Shown: positions 38,664 to 47,465, counted from the first letter of the stretch. The stretch: DNA of 64,000 bases from Sphingomonadaceae bacterium (GCA_020850455.1 JADZEQ010000009.1:236988-300987); one strand, 5' to 3'. Made by a program: numbers and translations. Notes: generated from the letters alone by a model not told the origin.

Positions 38664-39283
38664 CCGATCCAGCCCAGCATCTGGAGCGCGAAGGCAGCAA
38701 AGCTGCACGTCAGCCCGACGATGAAGATGCGATAGGCGATGGCAAGATAGCGATATTTGCGCCGTGCCAGCATCGACCCATTTTGGTGGATATCGCGCAG
38801 CATCGTGGCCAGAAAATCTTCATCCCGGCGACAACGCGCCAAAATATTTTCGATAAAATCCGCCTCGCTCATTTGCGAAAAAACACCAAAGAACAATATA
38901 TTGGCATTTGGCTCCAAGGGCTTGTCGAGCATGGTTTGCGCGGGCGCGACACGCGGCAATACCGCTGCAACCGCAAATAGGGCCGAAAGAAATGCGAACA
39001 GCGCCAATATGCCAAGCGCAATCGGGAAGTTGGTGCGCGACGCCTGACCAATCGACACGGTAAAGACGACAAAGGTCGCCCCCATCAAAATCGATGCCTT
39101 TTGATCGGCCATCTGGCTCAACGTCATTGTCATCTGCATCGCGGTGCGCACCAGATGGATGCTGTTGGGCGGAAAGGGCGGGCTAGTCGGCGGGCTGGCC
39201 GGTTGCACCGCCCCTTGCTGCGCCGCAGTCCCCCCATTTTTAAGCGCGGACCTTTTCGGTGCGCTTGCCTTCGTCGCTGTCAT
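38654..39283 (-). CDS. Pycsar effector-like membrane protein (PycTM, DUF5706)
   Basis: A 209-residue membrane protein. A Pro-rich N-terminus leads to SIHLVRTAMQMTMTLSQMAD and ADQKASILMGATFVVF (residues about 59-73), which is the hallmark start of the PF18967 family (formerly DUF5706, Pycsar effector PycTM). Predicted membrane segments are at about 65-80 and 87-110, and a third near the C-terminus. PycTM effectors oligomerise in the membrane when a pyrimidine cyclase makes cCMP or cUMP during phage infection. No cyclase gene is adjacent here. Start at ATG 39283; a TTG at 39325 would extend it. Confidence 0.75.
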   Translation of the reverse strand: MTATKASAPKRSALKNGGTAAQQGAVQPASPPTSPPFPPNSIHLVRTAMQMTMTLSQMADQKASILMGATFVVFTVSIGQASRTNFPIALGILALFAFLSALFAVAAVLPRVAPAQTMLDKPLEPNANILFFGVFSQMSEADFIENILARCRRDEDFLATMLRDIHQNGSMLARRKYRYLAIAYRIFIVGLTCSFAAFALQMLGWIGQP

Positions 39284-39383
39284 GACGGTCAAGCTGCCAC
39301 GATGTTTGCGCCGGGGCAACGGCAATTTAGCCCAATATTAAGGCATATATCCTAGGCACGCGACAAATCTTGGGGGCAAGATC

Positions 39384-40208
39384 GTGCACCAGCAAAAGAT
39401 AGAGGCTGCGCAAGAAGGTGATGCTGCATTGGCGGCAGCCTATCCATTGCGTGGCGCACGCCTGTCGCACGGTTTGGCGCACCACCCCCTGCTCCAGCTT
39501 GCCGCGCTCGCCGATGCCGCGCTCGCCATGCAGGACGCGCATGTCGAATGCCGGACGAGCGCGACGGCGGGCTTTACCGACAGCGGGGCCGACAAACGCA
39601 CGCTGATGCGCCAGATATTGGACGGCAGCGTCGATGGCTGGCTGATGCTGCGTTTTGCCGATCAGGTCGGTGCCTATCGCGACCTTTTGGCAGACACGCT
39701 GGCCAGCTATGCGCATATCATCGAACCGGTCACCGGCCCGATGCGCGATCCCAAGGCCTTTATCTTTCTATCGTCCGACCAGACGGTCACCCCGCTCCAC
39801 ATCGACCCCACCTATAATATTTTATTCCAGATTGCCGGCCGCAAGATTTTTTCGACCTATCCGCTCGCCCCGCCGGTGGTCACCCCTGCGATGGAGGAGG
39901 GGTTTCACAGCCGGGGGGACAATCTGCTGCCATGGCATGCGGATATTGCGGCGCTCGGCAGCGATGAACGGCTGGAGCCGGGCGACGCATTGTTCGTGCC
40001 GCATAAATTGCCGCACCGTGTCGCCGTCGTCGGCGGGCTGTCCATATCCATATCGATGACTTGGAAATCGGACTGGAGCATGGCCGAAGGGGCGGCGCAC
40101 CGTGCCAATGCCCGGCTGCGCCAATGGGGGTGGAACCCGCCGCCGGTCGCGCGCTGGCCCAAAACATCGCGCTTTCGCGCCATGGCTGCGCGGATTTTGG
40201 AACGGTGA
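39384..40208 (+). CDS. JmjC/cupin_8-like Fe(II)-oxygenase family protein
   Basis: A 274-residue cupin-like protein starting at GTG 39384. The double-stranded beta-helix core carries the facial triad PLHIDPTYNILFQIAG (HxD) and the distal histidine in VPHKLPHRV, plus KIFSTYPL. That is the pattern of JmjC-type 2-oxoglutarate-dependent hydroxylases. Substrate unknown. The stop overlaps the GTG of a GNAT-type acyltransferase (GTGA), and ACP and serine palmitoyltransferase genes follow, so a role in hydroxylating a lipid or protein of the sphingolipid pathway is an inference from position. Confidence 0.8.
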   Translation: MHQQKIEAAQEGDAALAAAYPLRGARLSHGLAHHPLLQLAALADAALAMQDAHVECRTSATAGFTDSGADKRTLMRQILDGSVDGWLMLRFADQVGAYRDLLADTLASYAHIIEPVTGPMRDPKAFIFLSSDQTVTPLHIDPTYNILFQIAGRKIFSTYPLAPPVVTPAMEEGFHSRGDNLLPWHADIAALGSDERLEPGDALFVPHKLPHRVAVVGGLSISISMTWKSDWSMAEGAAHRANARLRQWGWNPPPVARWPKTSRFRAMAARILER

Positions 40209-41347
40209 TACCATTGGCCCATGGTGCGCGACACTCCACGGGGGTGACGCTGCTGCGCGCGGACGCGCTGTCGATTGCCGATCAAATCGCATGGGCCGAA
40301 CTGAGCCAGAGCGCGGCGGCCGATTCAATTTATGCCGCTGACTGGTTTGTCCGCCCCATATTGCGCCATTTTGACGCGGATGGCGCCAACCAATTATGTA
40401 TCGTCCATGGCAAAGATGGCGCATGGAATGGGGTGGCCATTTTGGCCCCGCATCGCCGCTTTGGCCGCATCGGCGCGCGCCACATGCGCAGCCTGGCCAA
40501 CGCCAATCGCTTCATGGGGGTGCCGCTGGTGCGCCCGGGATGTGAAGCGGATTTTTGGGCTGCCTTGCTCTGCCATGTCGATGCACGGCGGGATGATTTT
40601 GCGCTCTATTTGCGCGCCATGCCCACCGACCATCGCGTGACGCGCGCGTTAGATGCGCTCTGCCACGCCACCCGTCGCGCACGCCATATTGTCGCGTCGC
40701 ACCGGCGTGCGGCGATCGATTCCAGCCTGTCGGGTGAGGCATATTGGACGGCCAATCTGTCCAAAAACCGGCGCAACCGACTTGCCGCGCTGGAACGGCA
40801 ATTGGCGCGCGACCATGGGCCGATACGCGTGGAGCGGGCGCAAAGCCACGCCGATATGGCGCGCTGGACCAGCGATTTTTTGATGCTCGAAGCATCGGGT
40901 TGGAAGGGGCGGGGGGCATCCGCACTCGCCGCCGCACACGACAGCCGCCAGCTCTTTGAAAGTGTCGTCGCCAGCGCCTTTGCCGAGGGGCAGATTGTCT
41001 GTCTCTCGCTCTATGCCGGGGATAATTTGGTCGCCATGACCAGCTATTTCGTCGGAGCGGCCCGGCACTATTATGGCTTCAAAACCGCCTTTGACGAAGA
41101 CTATGCGCGCTTTGCCCCCGGTCTCATTCTGCTGCGCCATCTTATGGCCTGCATGGATGGCAAGGCGCATGTCCGTTTTGATTCCTGCGCAACCCCGCAC
41201 GACCAGACGCTGTGCCATATGTGGCGCGAACAGCGGGAGATTTGCGACATTGCCATCGCGCGCAGCGGTTGGCGCGGGCGTGCGCGTTTTGCCTATATCC
41301 TCAGCCTAGGGCATATTTGGCACCGGCTAAAATCGCTCGGCCGCTAA
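40205..41347 (+). CDS. GNAT/CelD-BcsL-type acyltransferase, candidate ceramide synthase
   Basis: A 380-residue protein of the double-GNAT CelD/BcsL group: a degenerate N-terminal GNAT half, then the conserved ANLSKNRRNRLAALERQL and FLMLEASGWKGRGASAL, and YYGFKTAFDEDYARFAPG with DSCATPHD near the end. The bacterial ceramide synthase of Caulobacter is also a GNAT-superfamily protein, and the next genes are ACP and serine palmitoyltransferase, so N-acylation of the sphingoid base is a reasonable inference. Start chosen at GTG 40205, where it overlaps the upstream stop; an in-frame ATG at 40061 lies inside the cupin gene. Confidence 0.75.
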   Translation: MIPLAHGARHSTGVTLLRADALSIADQIAWAELSQSAAADSIYAADWFVRPILRHFDADGANQLCIVHGKDGAWNGVAILAPHRRFGRIGARHMRSLANANRFMGVPLVRPGCEADFWAALLCHVDARRDDFALYLRAMPTDHRVTRALDALCHATRRARHIVASHRRAAIDSSLSGEAYWTANLSKNRRNRLAALERQLARDHGPIRVERAQSHADMARWTSDFLMLEASGWKGRGASALAAAHDSRQLFESVVASAFAEGQIVCLSLYAGDNLVAMTSYFVGAARHYYGFKTAFDEDYARFAPGLILLRHLMACMDGKAHVRFDSCATPHDQTLCHMWREQREICDIAIARSGWRGRARFAYILSLGHIWHRLKSLGR

Positions 41348-41436
41348 TCGTTTGCGGCCCCAAAAGCGCCATTTTCGCTTGCCATAGCCCCGAGGCAGCG
41401 GGCAAAAGCCCAGACAGGTTTTTCGGGGACAAATTG

Positions 41437-41685
41437 ATGAGCGACCGTGCGCAGATTTCCGCCGCCATTTTGGGGCACATCGCCGATTTCAACAAGAAAG
41501 ACATAGCGCTCAGCGATGCGACGAGCTTTGTCGCCGACTTGGAATGGGACAGTTTGACGGTGATGGATTTCGTCGCGGCGGTCGAAGATGAATTCGACAT
41601 CGTCATTTCGATGAACATGCAGGCCGAAATTGAAAATATCGGCCAGTTGGTCGACGCGGTGACGACGCTGGTCGCCGCCAAATGA
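41437..41685 (+). CDS. Acyl carrier protein for sphingolipid synthesis
   Basis: An 82-residue ACP with the phosphopantetheine attachment serine in DLEWDSLTVMDF (DSL motif, about residue 37). It overlaps the serine palmitoyltransferase gene by 4 bp (ATGA). In alphaproteobacteria such a dedicated ACP carries the acyl chain that serine palmitoyltransferase condenses with serine, so it is distinct from the housekeeping AcpP. The ATG at 41437 is used; the region upstream is the 89-bp gap to the GNAT gene. Confidence 0.92.
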   Translation: MSDRAQISAAILGHIADFNKKDIALSDATSFVADLEWDSLTVMDFVAAVEDEFDIVISMNMQAEIENIGQLVDAVTTLVAAK

Positions 41686-42881
41686 GCGATCTTTTTTCGA
41701 AATTTGACCCGATCATCGATATCAGGGCCAATTTGCTCGCCACAGGCGTTACCGACCCATTTTCGCTGGTGATGGAAAAAGTCCTCTCCCCCACCGAAGC
41801 GATTTGCAACGGGCGCGAGACGATCTTGCTCGGCACCTATAATTATATGGGGATGACATTTGACGCAGATGTCATCGCCGCAGGCAAACAGGCGCTCGAC
41901 GATTTTGGCAGCGGCACGACCGGCAGCCGCGTGCTCAACGGCACCTATGCCGGGCATCGCGCGGTGGAGGATGCGCTCAGGCAATTTTATGACTGCCAGC
42001 ATGCGATGGTCTTTTCGACCGGATATCAGGCCAATTTGGGCATAATTTCGACGATCGCCGGCAAGGGGGATTATATCATCCTCGACATCGACAGCCATGC
42101 CAGCATTTGGGATGGTTGCGCGATGGGCAAGGCCGAAACCGTGCCCTTCAAACATAATGATATAGAGGCGATGGACAAAAGGCTGGGCCGCCTGCCCGCC
42201 GATGCGGGTAAATTGGTGGTGCTGGAGGGCGTCTATTCGATGCTCGGCGACATCGCGCCGCTCAAGGAAATGGTTGCGGTCGCCAAAAAACATGGCGCGA
42301 TGGTGCTAGTCGATGAAGCGCATTCGATGGGCTTTATCGGCGAACATGGGCGCGGCGTCGCCGAAGCGGCGGGCGTCATCGATGATGTGGATTTCATCAT
42401 CGGCACTTTTTCGAAAAGCGTGGGCACCGTCGGTGGTTTTTGCGTGTCCAACCACCCGAAGTTTGAAGTGCTGCGCCTCGTCTGTCGGCCCTATGTCTTT
42501 ACCGCATCGCTACCGCCCAGCGTCGTCGCGACCGCCGCGACGAGCATCCGCAAATTGATGCACGGGTCGAACAAGCGTGCGCATCTGTGGGAAAATAGCA
42601 AGCGGCTGCACGCTGGTTTGCGCGAACTTGGCTTTCAATTGGGCACCGAAACCCCGCAAAGCGCGATTATCGCGGTCATCATGCCCGACCTCGAACCCGG
42701 CGCGATGATGTGGGAAGCGCTGTTGCAAGAGGGGTTGTACGTCAACCTTGCCCGCCCGCCCGCGACCCCTGCTGGTATGACCTTGCTGCGCTGTTCGCTG
42801 TGCGCCGAACATTCGAGCGAACAGGTGGAAGAAATTTTACGCCGCTTTGAACGCGCGGGCAAAAAGGTCGGGATTATCTAA
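41682..42881 (+). CDS. spt: Serine palmitoyltransferase
   Basis: A 399-residue PLP enzyme of the alpha-oxoamine synthase family. It condenses L-serine with an acyl thioester to 3-ketosphinganine, the first step of sphingolipid synthesis. The sequence follows the Sphingomonas enzyme closely: SPTEAICNGRETILLGTYNY, GSGTTGSRVLNGTYAG, LDIDSHASIWDGC, DEAHSMGFIG, and K245 in GTFSKSVGTVGG as the Schiff-base lysine. The dedicated ACP gene directly upstream overlaps by 4 bp. Identity against biotin-pathway KAPA synthase is settled by the overall match and the ACP partner. Confidence 0.93.
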   Translation: MSDLFSKFDPIIDIRANLLATGVTDPFSLVMEKVLSPTEAICNGRETILLGTYNYMGMTFDADVIAAGKQALDDFGSGTTGSRVLNGTYAGHRAVEDALRQFYDCQHAMVFSTGYQANLGIISTIAGKGDYIILDIDSHASIWDGCAMGKAETVPFKHNDIEAMDKRLGRLPADAGKLVVLEGVYSMLGDIAPLKEMVAVAKKHGAMVLVDEAHSMGFIGEHGRGVAEAAGVIDDVDFIIGTFSKSVGTVGGFCVSNHPKFEVLRLVCRPYVFTASLPPSVVATAATSIRKLMHGSNKRAHLWENSKRLHAGLRELGFQLGTETPQSAIIAVIMPDLEPGAMMWEALLQEGLYVNLARPPATPAGMTLLRCSLCAEHSSEQVEEILRRFERAGKKVGII

Positions 42882-43192
42882 AGCGCGTCGTCGGCGCGGT
42901 CCGCCGCCACGCCAGCGCCGTCCCCATCGGGCGTCGTGGTGGGTAACCGCGCATAAAGCGCGCGAACCAGCGCGACATTGACGATGGCGAGCAGCCCCAA
43001 AATGCCAAAGCCAATCGCCAGCCCCGCCGCCAGTCGCGGCATGGTGCCAAACTTGCCCCACAGCATCGCGCCGCTCGCCAACGCCAAAAACAGCCAGCCG
43101 ATGCGCCGCGCACCTTCGATGAATGGGGGTTCACCCCGGTTAGGCATCTGGGGCATCCGGGGCGTAGGGGGCGGCAAATGGGGGTCGGCCAT
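42878..43192 (-). CDS. Small two-helix membrane protein
   Basis: A 104-residue protein with two hydrophobic segments (GWLFLALASGAMLW at about residue 33; LAAGLAIGFGILGLLAIVNV at about residue 55), a Pro-rich N-terminus and an acidic C-terminal tail. No family recognised. It is convergent with spt, the stops overlapping by 4 bp, and divergent from the monooxygenase at 43342. Start taken at ATG 43192. Confidence 0.7.
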   Translation of the reverse strand: MADPHLPPPTPRMPQMPNRGEPPFIEGARRIGWLFLALASGAMLWGKFGTMPRLAAGLAIGFGILGLLAIVNVALVRALYARLPTTTPDGDGAGVAADRADDAL

Positions 43193-43233
43193 CGCCCTGC
43201 CATAGCCGCTGCCCCGCCTGTGCAAAAGGGGGC

Positions 43234-43254
43234 TTGATCTACATCAATGTCGAA
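43234..43254. promoter_or_regulatory. FNR/FixK-like box and TetR-site-like repeat
   Basis: TTGATCTACATCAA at 43234-43247 fits the CRP/FNR-family consensus TTGAT-N4-ATCAA exactly. The overlapping TCTACATCAATGTCGA at 43239-43254 resembles the operator candidate in front of the TetR gene at 33641, sharing TACATCAATGTC. Either a FNR/FixK-type activator or the TetR protein could bind here, about 90 bp upstream of the monooxygenase start. Confidence 0.45.
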
Positions 43255-43276
43255 GCGCGATGACGCGACCGATAAT

Positions 43277-43295
43277 TTGACATATCATATGTCAA
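43277..43295. promoter_or_regulatory. Perfect palindromic operator upstream of monooxygenase
   Basis: TTGACATATCATATGTCAA is a perfect 9-bp inverted repeat around one central base, 46 bp before the ATG at 43342. The left arm also reads as a TTGACA -35 element. This is the typical size of a dimeric repressor site (TetR or MarR type). No regulator gene is adjacent, so the binding protein is not identified. Confidence 0.65.
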
Positions 43296-43341
43296 TTATG
43301 ATTCGTGCTGCCATTTCCGATGGATGGGGAGAATATCTGTC

Positions 43342-44865
43342 ATGACCAACGCCGCCGCTATCGCGCAAAATGCCGACGCCATGCATGTCGATGTCCTGAT
43401 CGTCGGCGCGGGGATTTCGGGCATAGGTTCAGCATGGCATTTGCAAAACCAATGCCCCGACAAAAGCTATGTCATTTTGGAAAGCAAGGCGACATTTGGC
43501 GGCACATGGGACACGCATAAATACCCCGGCGTGCGGTCGGACAGCGACCTTTATACCTTTGGCTATCGTTTCAAACCATGGGTTGGCGCGCCGGTGGCCA
43601 GCGGAGCGGAGATACTCAAATATCTGGGCGAGGTGATCGACGAAAACGGCATCGCCCCGCATATTCGCTATGGCCACCGCATCCATCGCTGCCACTGGTC
43701 GAGCAGCGAGAATCTGTGGCATGTCGAGGCAGTCGATGCCGATGGCCAAGCGGCACATTTCACCTGCAATTTCCTGTGGATGTGCCAGGGCTATTATGAC
43801 CATGACAATCCCTACACCCCCGATTGGCCGGGCCGCGCCGATTATAAGGGTTTGTTCGTCCACGCCCAAAAATGGGACCCGGCAACCGACTATGCCGGCA
43901 AGCGCGTGCTGGTGATCGGGTCAGGCGCCACCGCCGCCACCGTCGTTCCGGCCTTTGCCGAAAAGGCAGCGCATGTAACGATGCTCCAGCGATCCCCCAC
44001 CTATTTTTTCTGTAGCCCCAACCGCAACGAATTGGCCGACCGCCTGCGTGAAGTGGGGATAGATGAACCGACCGTCCACCGCGTGGTGCGCGCACAGATC
44101 ATGCATGATCAAAATTTGATGACCCAGCGCTGCCAGAGCGAACCCGATGTGGTGGTAGAGGAATTGCGCGCGCTGATCCGCCAATATGGCGGCGAAGATT
44201 TTGCCTTTGAACCGCATTTCACCCCCAAATATCGGGTGTGGCAACAGCGGCTCGCCTTTTGCCCAGAGGGTGACATATTCCAGCACGCTGCCGCCGGGCG
44301 GGTCAGTGTCGTCACCGACGAAATTGACCATTTCACCGCGACCGGGCTTGTTACCAAGGATGGCACGGTAATTGATGCGGACATCATCATCGCGGCGACC
44401 GGATTTAACTTGCTGATGATGGGCGGGATCGATTTCAGCGTCGATGGCAAGCCGGTCGATTGGCATGAAAGCATCAATTATCGTGGCGCGATGATGACCG
44501 GCGTCCCCAATCTGGCCTGGGTGATGGGTTATTTCCGCGCCAGTTGGACGCTGCGCGTTGATATGATGGGTGATTTTGTCACCCGACTGCTCAACCATAT
44601 GGACAGCATGGGTGCCAGCCGGGTCGATGTCGCGCTGCGTGCAGAGGATAGCGGTATGGCGATACTGCCGTGGATTGAGGCAGAAAATTTCAACCCCGGC
44701 TATCTGATGCGCGGGCTCGATAAATTACCCCGGCGCGGCGACAAGCCCGAATGGCGGCATAATCAGGATTATTGGGCCGAACGCGATGCATTCCCCAAAA
44801 TCAATCTGGACGGGGATGAATTTGTCTATGACCGGGGGCAGCGCCGGGCAGAGGCCGCCGAATAG
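43342..44865 (+). CDS. Flavin-containing Baeyer-Villiger-type monooxygenase
   Basis: A 507-residue class B flavoprotein monooxygenase. FAD-binding GAGISGIGSAWHL lies at the N-terminus, the fingerprint YKGLFVHAQKWDP (FxGxxxHxxxW type) near residue 170, and the NADPH-binding VIGSGATAATVVP right after it. Such enzymes insert oxygen into ketones or oxidise soft nucleophiles. Substrate unknown. Start at ATG 43342 is supported by GGGGAGA nine bases upstream rather than the ATG at 43324. The upstream palindrome and FNR-like box suggest inducible control. Confidence 0.9.
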   Translation: MTNAAAIAQNADAMHVDVLIVGAGISGIGSAWHLQNQCPDKSYVILESKATFGGTWDTHKYPGVRSDSDLYTFGYRFKPWVGAPVASGAEILKYLGEVIDENGIAPHIRYGHRIHRCHWSSSENLWHVEAVDADGQAAHFTCNFLWMCQGYYDHDNPYTPDWPGRADYKGLFVHAQKWDPATDYAGKRVLVIGSGATAATVVPAFAEKAAHVTMLQRSPTYFFCSPNRNELADRLREVGIDEPTVHRVVRAQIMHDQNLMTQRCQSEPDVVVEELRALIRQYGGEDFAFEPHFTPKYRVWQQRLAFCPEGDIFQHAAAGRVSVVTDEIDHFTATGLVTKDGTVIDADIIIAATGFNLLMMGGIDFSVDGKPVDWHESINYRGAMMTGVPNLAWVMGYFRASWTLRVDMMGDFVTRLLNHMDSMGASRVDVALRAEDSGMAILPWIEAENFNPGYLMRGLDKLPRRGDKPEWRHNQDYWAERDAFPKINLDGDEFVYDRGQRRAEAAE

Positions 44866-44956
44866 GGCGATAAAGCGGCGCACCCATCAGGCAGCGCGCG
44901 CACAAATCGGTCAATTGGCAATTGCCCGTTAAGCTTTGACGCGGCAGGATGGGCGG

Positions 44957-45967
44957 GTGTCAAAATGCCGCCCGCCCCTGACTGCGCTGTTGCACGCCAG
45001 CACAATCGCCATCAGCCTTGGCATTGCTAGTCCAATCCAGGCTGCCACTGACCCCGCCAGCGATGCGTCGCCCACGGCGGCGTCTGATATATTGTTGGTG
45101 CATGTCGGCGATGGCGAAATGCGCGATGCGACGTTGAGCAGTGCGGATAGCGCCGCCGCACAACCAACGGTCTTGACCGGCGGACAAGGTGACGATGCCC
45201 GCCGCGTCCCGCGCGATTACCTCGGCATCGGTATCGGCATAATTTCGGTTCCCGATTATAATGGGTCGAACAGCCGCCGCCGCATCCCCGGCGGGCTGAT
45301 CCGCGCGCGGGTTTCCGGCTATTCCATATCCTCACGCGGAACCAATTTGCAGGTCGACCTGCTGCGCCAGATTCGCGGCGCCGACACCGACTGGAAATTG
45401 GGCCCGATCATCAATTTACGTTCTGACCGCACGCGCAGTGTGCATGACCCCATCGTTGCGCTGCTCGGTGAACGTGACACGGCGATAGAGGCGGGGCTTT
45501 TCGCCGGCGTCAGCCACCGGGGTGTCATTACCAGTGCCTATGACCAATTGGGCGCGCGCATCACCTTTTTACAAGATGTCAGCGGCGAACATGGCAGCTG
45601 GATTTTGTCGCCGACGATTGATTATGGCACCCCTTTGTCGCGCCAAACCTTTGTTGGCCTGTCGGCGTCGGTCAATATTTATGGACCGGGATTTGGGGCG
45701 CATTATTTCGACATTGATGCGGCGGGTGCGGCGCGCAGCGGCCTGCCCACCTACGACCGGGCGGGGGCGCATGTGACGTTGGGCAAGGCGACATTTGGCG
45801 TCGCGCTCGCCCATGCGATTGCAGGCGACTTGCGCCAAGGATTGCTAATCGTCGGCGGCGCGCAATATGGGCGGCTGATGGGCAGCTATGCCGACAGCCC
45901 GATTGTCGCGACGCGCGGCGATGCCGATCAATGGATCGGCGGGCTCGGCCTCGCCTATCAATTCTGA
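44957..45967 (+). CDS. MipA/OmpV-family outer membrane protein
   Basis: About 336 residues with a signal peptide (ALLHASTIAISLGIASPIQAA) and an outer-membrane barrel of the MipA/OmpV family: YLGIGIGIISVPDYNGSNSRR is the characteristic first strand and the chain ends in the aromatic LGLAYQF. Family members are scaffold or porin-like proteins. Start assumed at GTG 44957, with AGGA eight bases upstream; a TTG at 44936 is the alternative. Confidence 0.8.
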   Translation: MSKCRPPLTALLHASTIAISLGIASPIQAATDPASDASPTAASDILLVHVGDGEMRDATLSSADSAAAQPTVLTGGQGDDARRVPRDYLGIGIGIISVPDYNGSNSRRRIPGGLIRARVSGYSISSRGTNLQVDLLRQIRGADTDWKLGPIINLRSDRTRSVHDPIVALLGERDTAIEAGLFAGVSHRGVITSAYDQLGARITFLQDVSGEHGSWILSPTIDYGTPLSRQTFVGLSASVNIYGPGFGAHYFDIDAAGAARSGLPTYDRAGAHVTLGKATFGVALAHAIAGDLRQGLLIVGGAQYGRLMGSYADSPIVATRGDADQWIGGLGLAYQF

Positions 45968-46049
45968 CGTCTGTACCGCCCCACACTAACTATATGGTAA
46001 ATATTGGGCGCTATCCACGCACCCTAGCTGGGGAGCGTGAGGACAGCAT

Positions 46050-47465
46050 ATGTTTCAACCGGCCGCCCGTCATTTTGCCCGCGTACAACGCGTCGGCAAC
46101 GCCCGTCTGGGCGAAATCCTTGGCGCCTTTTCCTATGCGCTCGACCTGACCGAGGGGCAGCCCGCCGGGCACAGCATCCGCGCGGCGTGGATCGGCGTCC
46201 AATTGGGGATAGCCGCAGGGCTGGAGGGGCAAGAGCTTGCCGACTGCCTCTATGCCACCTTGCTCAAGGATCTCGGTTGTTCGAGCAATGCAGCGCGCGT
46301 TGCCGAATTATTCGTCGGCGATGACCGCACGCTCAAACAAGGTTTCAAGTTGATCGGCCCCGATGGCGCGGATTTCCTGCGCTTTGTCGAGGAAGAGGTT
46401 GGCCGCCGCGAAAGCGAAGCCGTGCGCAGCGCGGCGCGCGACCATCTGCTCACCCATGCCGCGCCAATCCTGACCGGTTTCATCCATACACGCTGCACGC
46501 AGGGGGCAACGATTGCCCGGCGGCTGCGTTTTTCGGAAAATGTGGCCACGGCGATTGCCAGCCTAGATGAACATTGGGACGGTTCCGGAATGCCGCGCGG
46601 GCTTGCCGGCAACGCCATCCCCCTCTTGTCGCGCATCGCGCTGATCGCGCAGGTTGCCGATGTTTTCTATATGGCCGAAGGGGCGAGCCGCGCGCTTGCC
46701 GAGGTAAAGGCACGCGCCGACACCTGGTTCGACCCCTATTTGGTCAGCCTGTTCGTGCATATCGCGGGCAAGCCACAATTTTGGGCCGAAGTTGGGGCAA
46801 TCCATATCGAAAAATCGCTCTTCGCGCTCGAACCTGCGCAATGCACCGTCGCGGTGGATGAGGATTATCTCGACGATATTGCCATGGCCTTTGGGCAGGT
46901 GATCGACGCCAAAAGCCCCTATACCGGCGGGCATAGCAACCGGGTTGCCTTTTTCACCGACCGGCTGGGCGAATTGCTCGGCATCCCGGCGGAGGAACGC
47001 CGCCCCTTGGTGCGCGGCGCGGCGCTGCACGACATTGGCAAATTGGGGGTGAGCAACCGCATCCTCGACAAGGCCGGGCCGCTTGATGATGAAGAATGGC
47101 AGGAAATGAAGCGCCATGCCGGGCTCAGCCGCGACATTTTGGCGCGCGTCGGCGTCATGCGGTCGATGGCGATGATGGCCGGGTCACACCATGAACGGCT
47201 CGACGGCACGGGCTATCCTTTGGGGCTGGACGCCCGCACGCTCAGCCTCGAAACGCGGATCATTTCGGTGGCGGATTATTTCGACGCCATCACCTCGCCC
47301 CGCCCCTATCGCGCGGCGATGCCGGTCGATGCCGCGCTGACGGTGATGGCAAAGGATGTGGGGAGCGCGATTGACGGCGATGTTTTTGCCGCGCTGCAGA
47401 CGATGGTAGCAGATGGCATCCCCGAACAACCGCTGCCCAAACTGCCCGAGATGCTGAACGGCTGA
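46050..47465 (+). CDS. HD-GYP domain phosphodiesterase
   Basis: A 471-residue cytosolic protein with tandem HD-type domains. The N-terminal one is degenerate (DEHWDGSGMP lacks the GYP). The C-terminal one is complete: GGHSNRVAFF, ALHDIGKLG (about residue 327), HHERLDGTGYP (about residue 385) and DYFDAITSPRPYR. HD-GYP domains hydrolyse cyclic di-GMP to pGpG/GMP. No receiver or sensor domain is seen, so its input is unknown. With the two GGDEF genes at 54-57 kb and the PilZ protein it makes a possible cyclic di-GMP set. Confidence 0.88.
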   Translation: MFQPAARHFARVQRVGNARLGEILGAFSYALDLTEGQPAGHSIRAAWIGVQLGIAAGLEGQELADCLYATLLKDLGCSSNAARVAELFVGDDRTLKQGFKLIGPDGADFLRFVEEEVGRRESEAVRSAARDHLLTHAAPILTGFIHTRCTQGATIARRLRFSENVATAIASLDEHWDGSGMPRGLAGNAIPLLSRIALIAQVADVFYMAEGASRALAEVKARADTWFDPYLVSLFVHIAGKPQFWAEVGAIHIEKSLFALEPAQCTVAVDEDYLDDIAMAFGQVIDAKSPYTGGHSNRVAFFTDRLGELLGIPAEERRPLVRGAALHDIGKLGVSNRILDKAGPLDDEEWQEMKRHAGLSRDILARVGVMRSMAMMAGSHHERLDGTGYPLGLDARTLSLETRIISVADYFDAITSPRPYRAAMPVDAALTVMAKDVGSAIDGDVFAALQTMVADGIPEQPLPKLPEMLNG

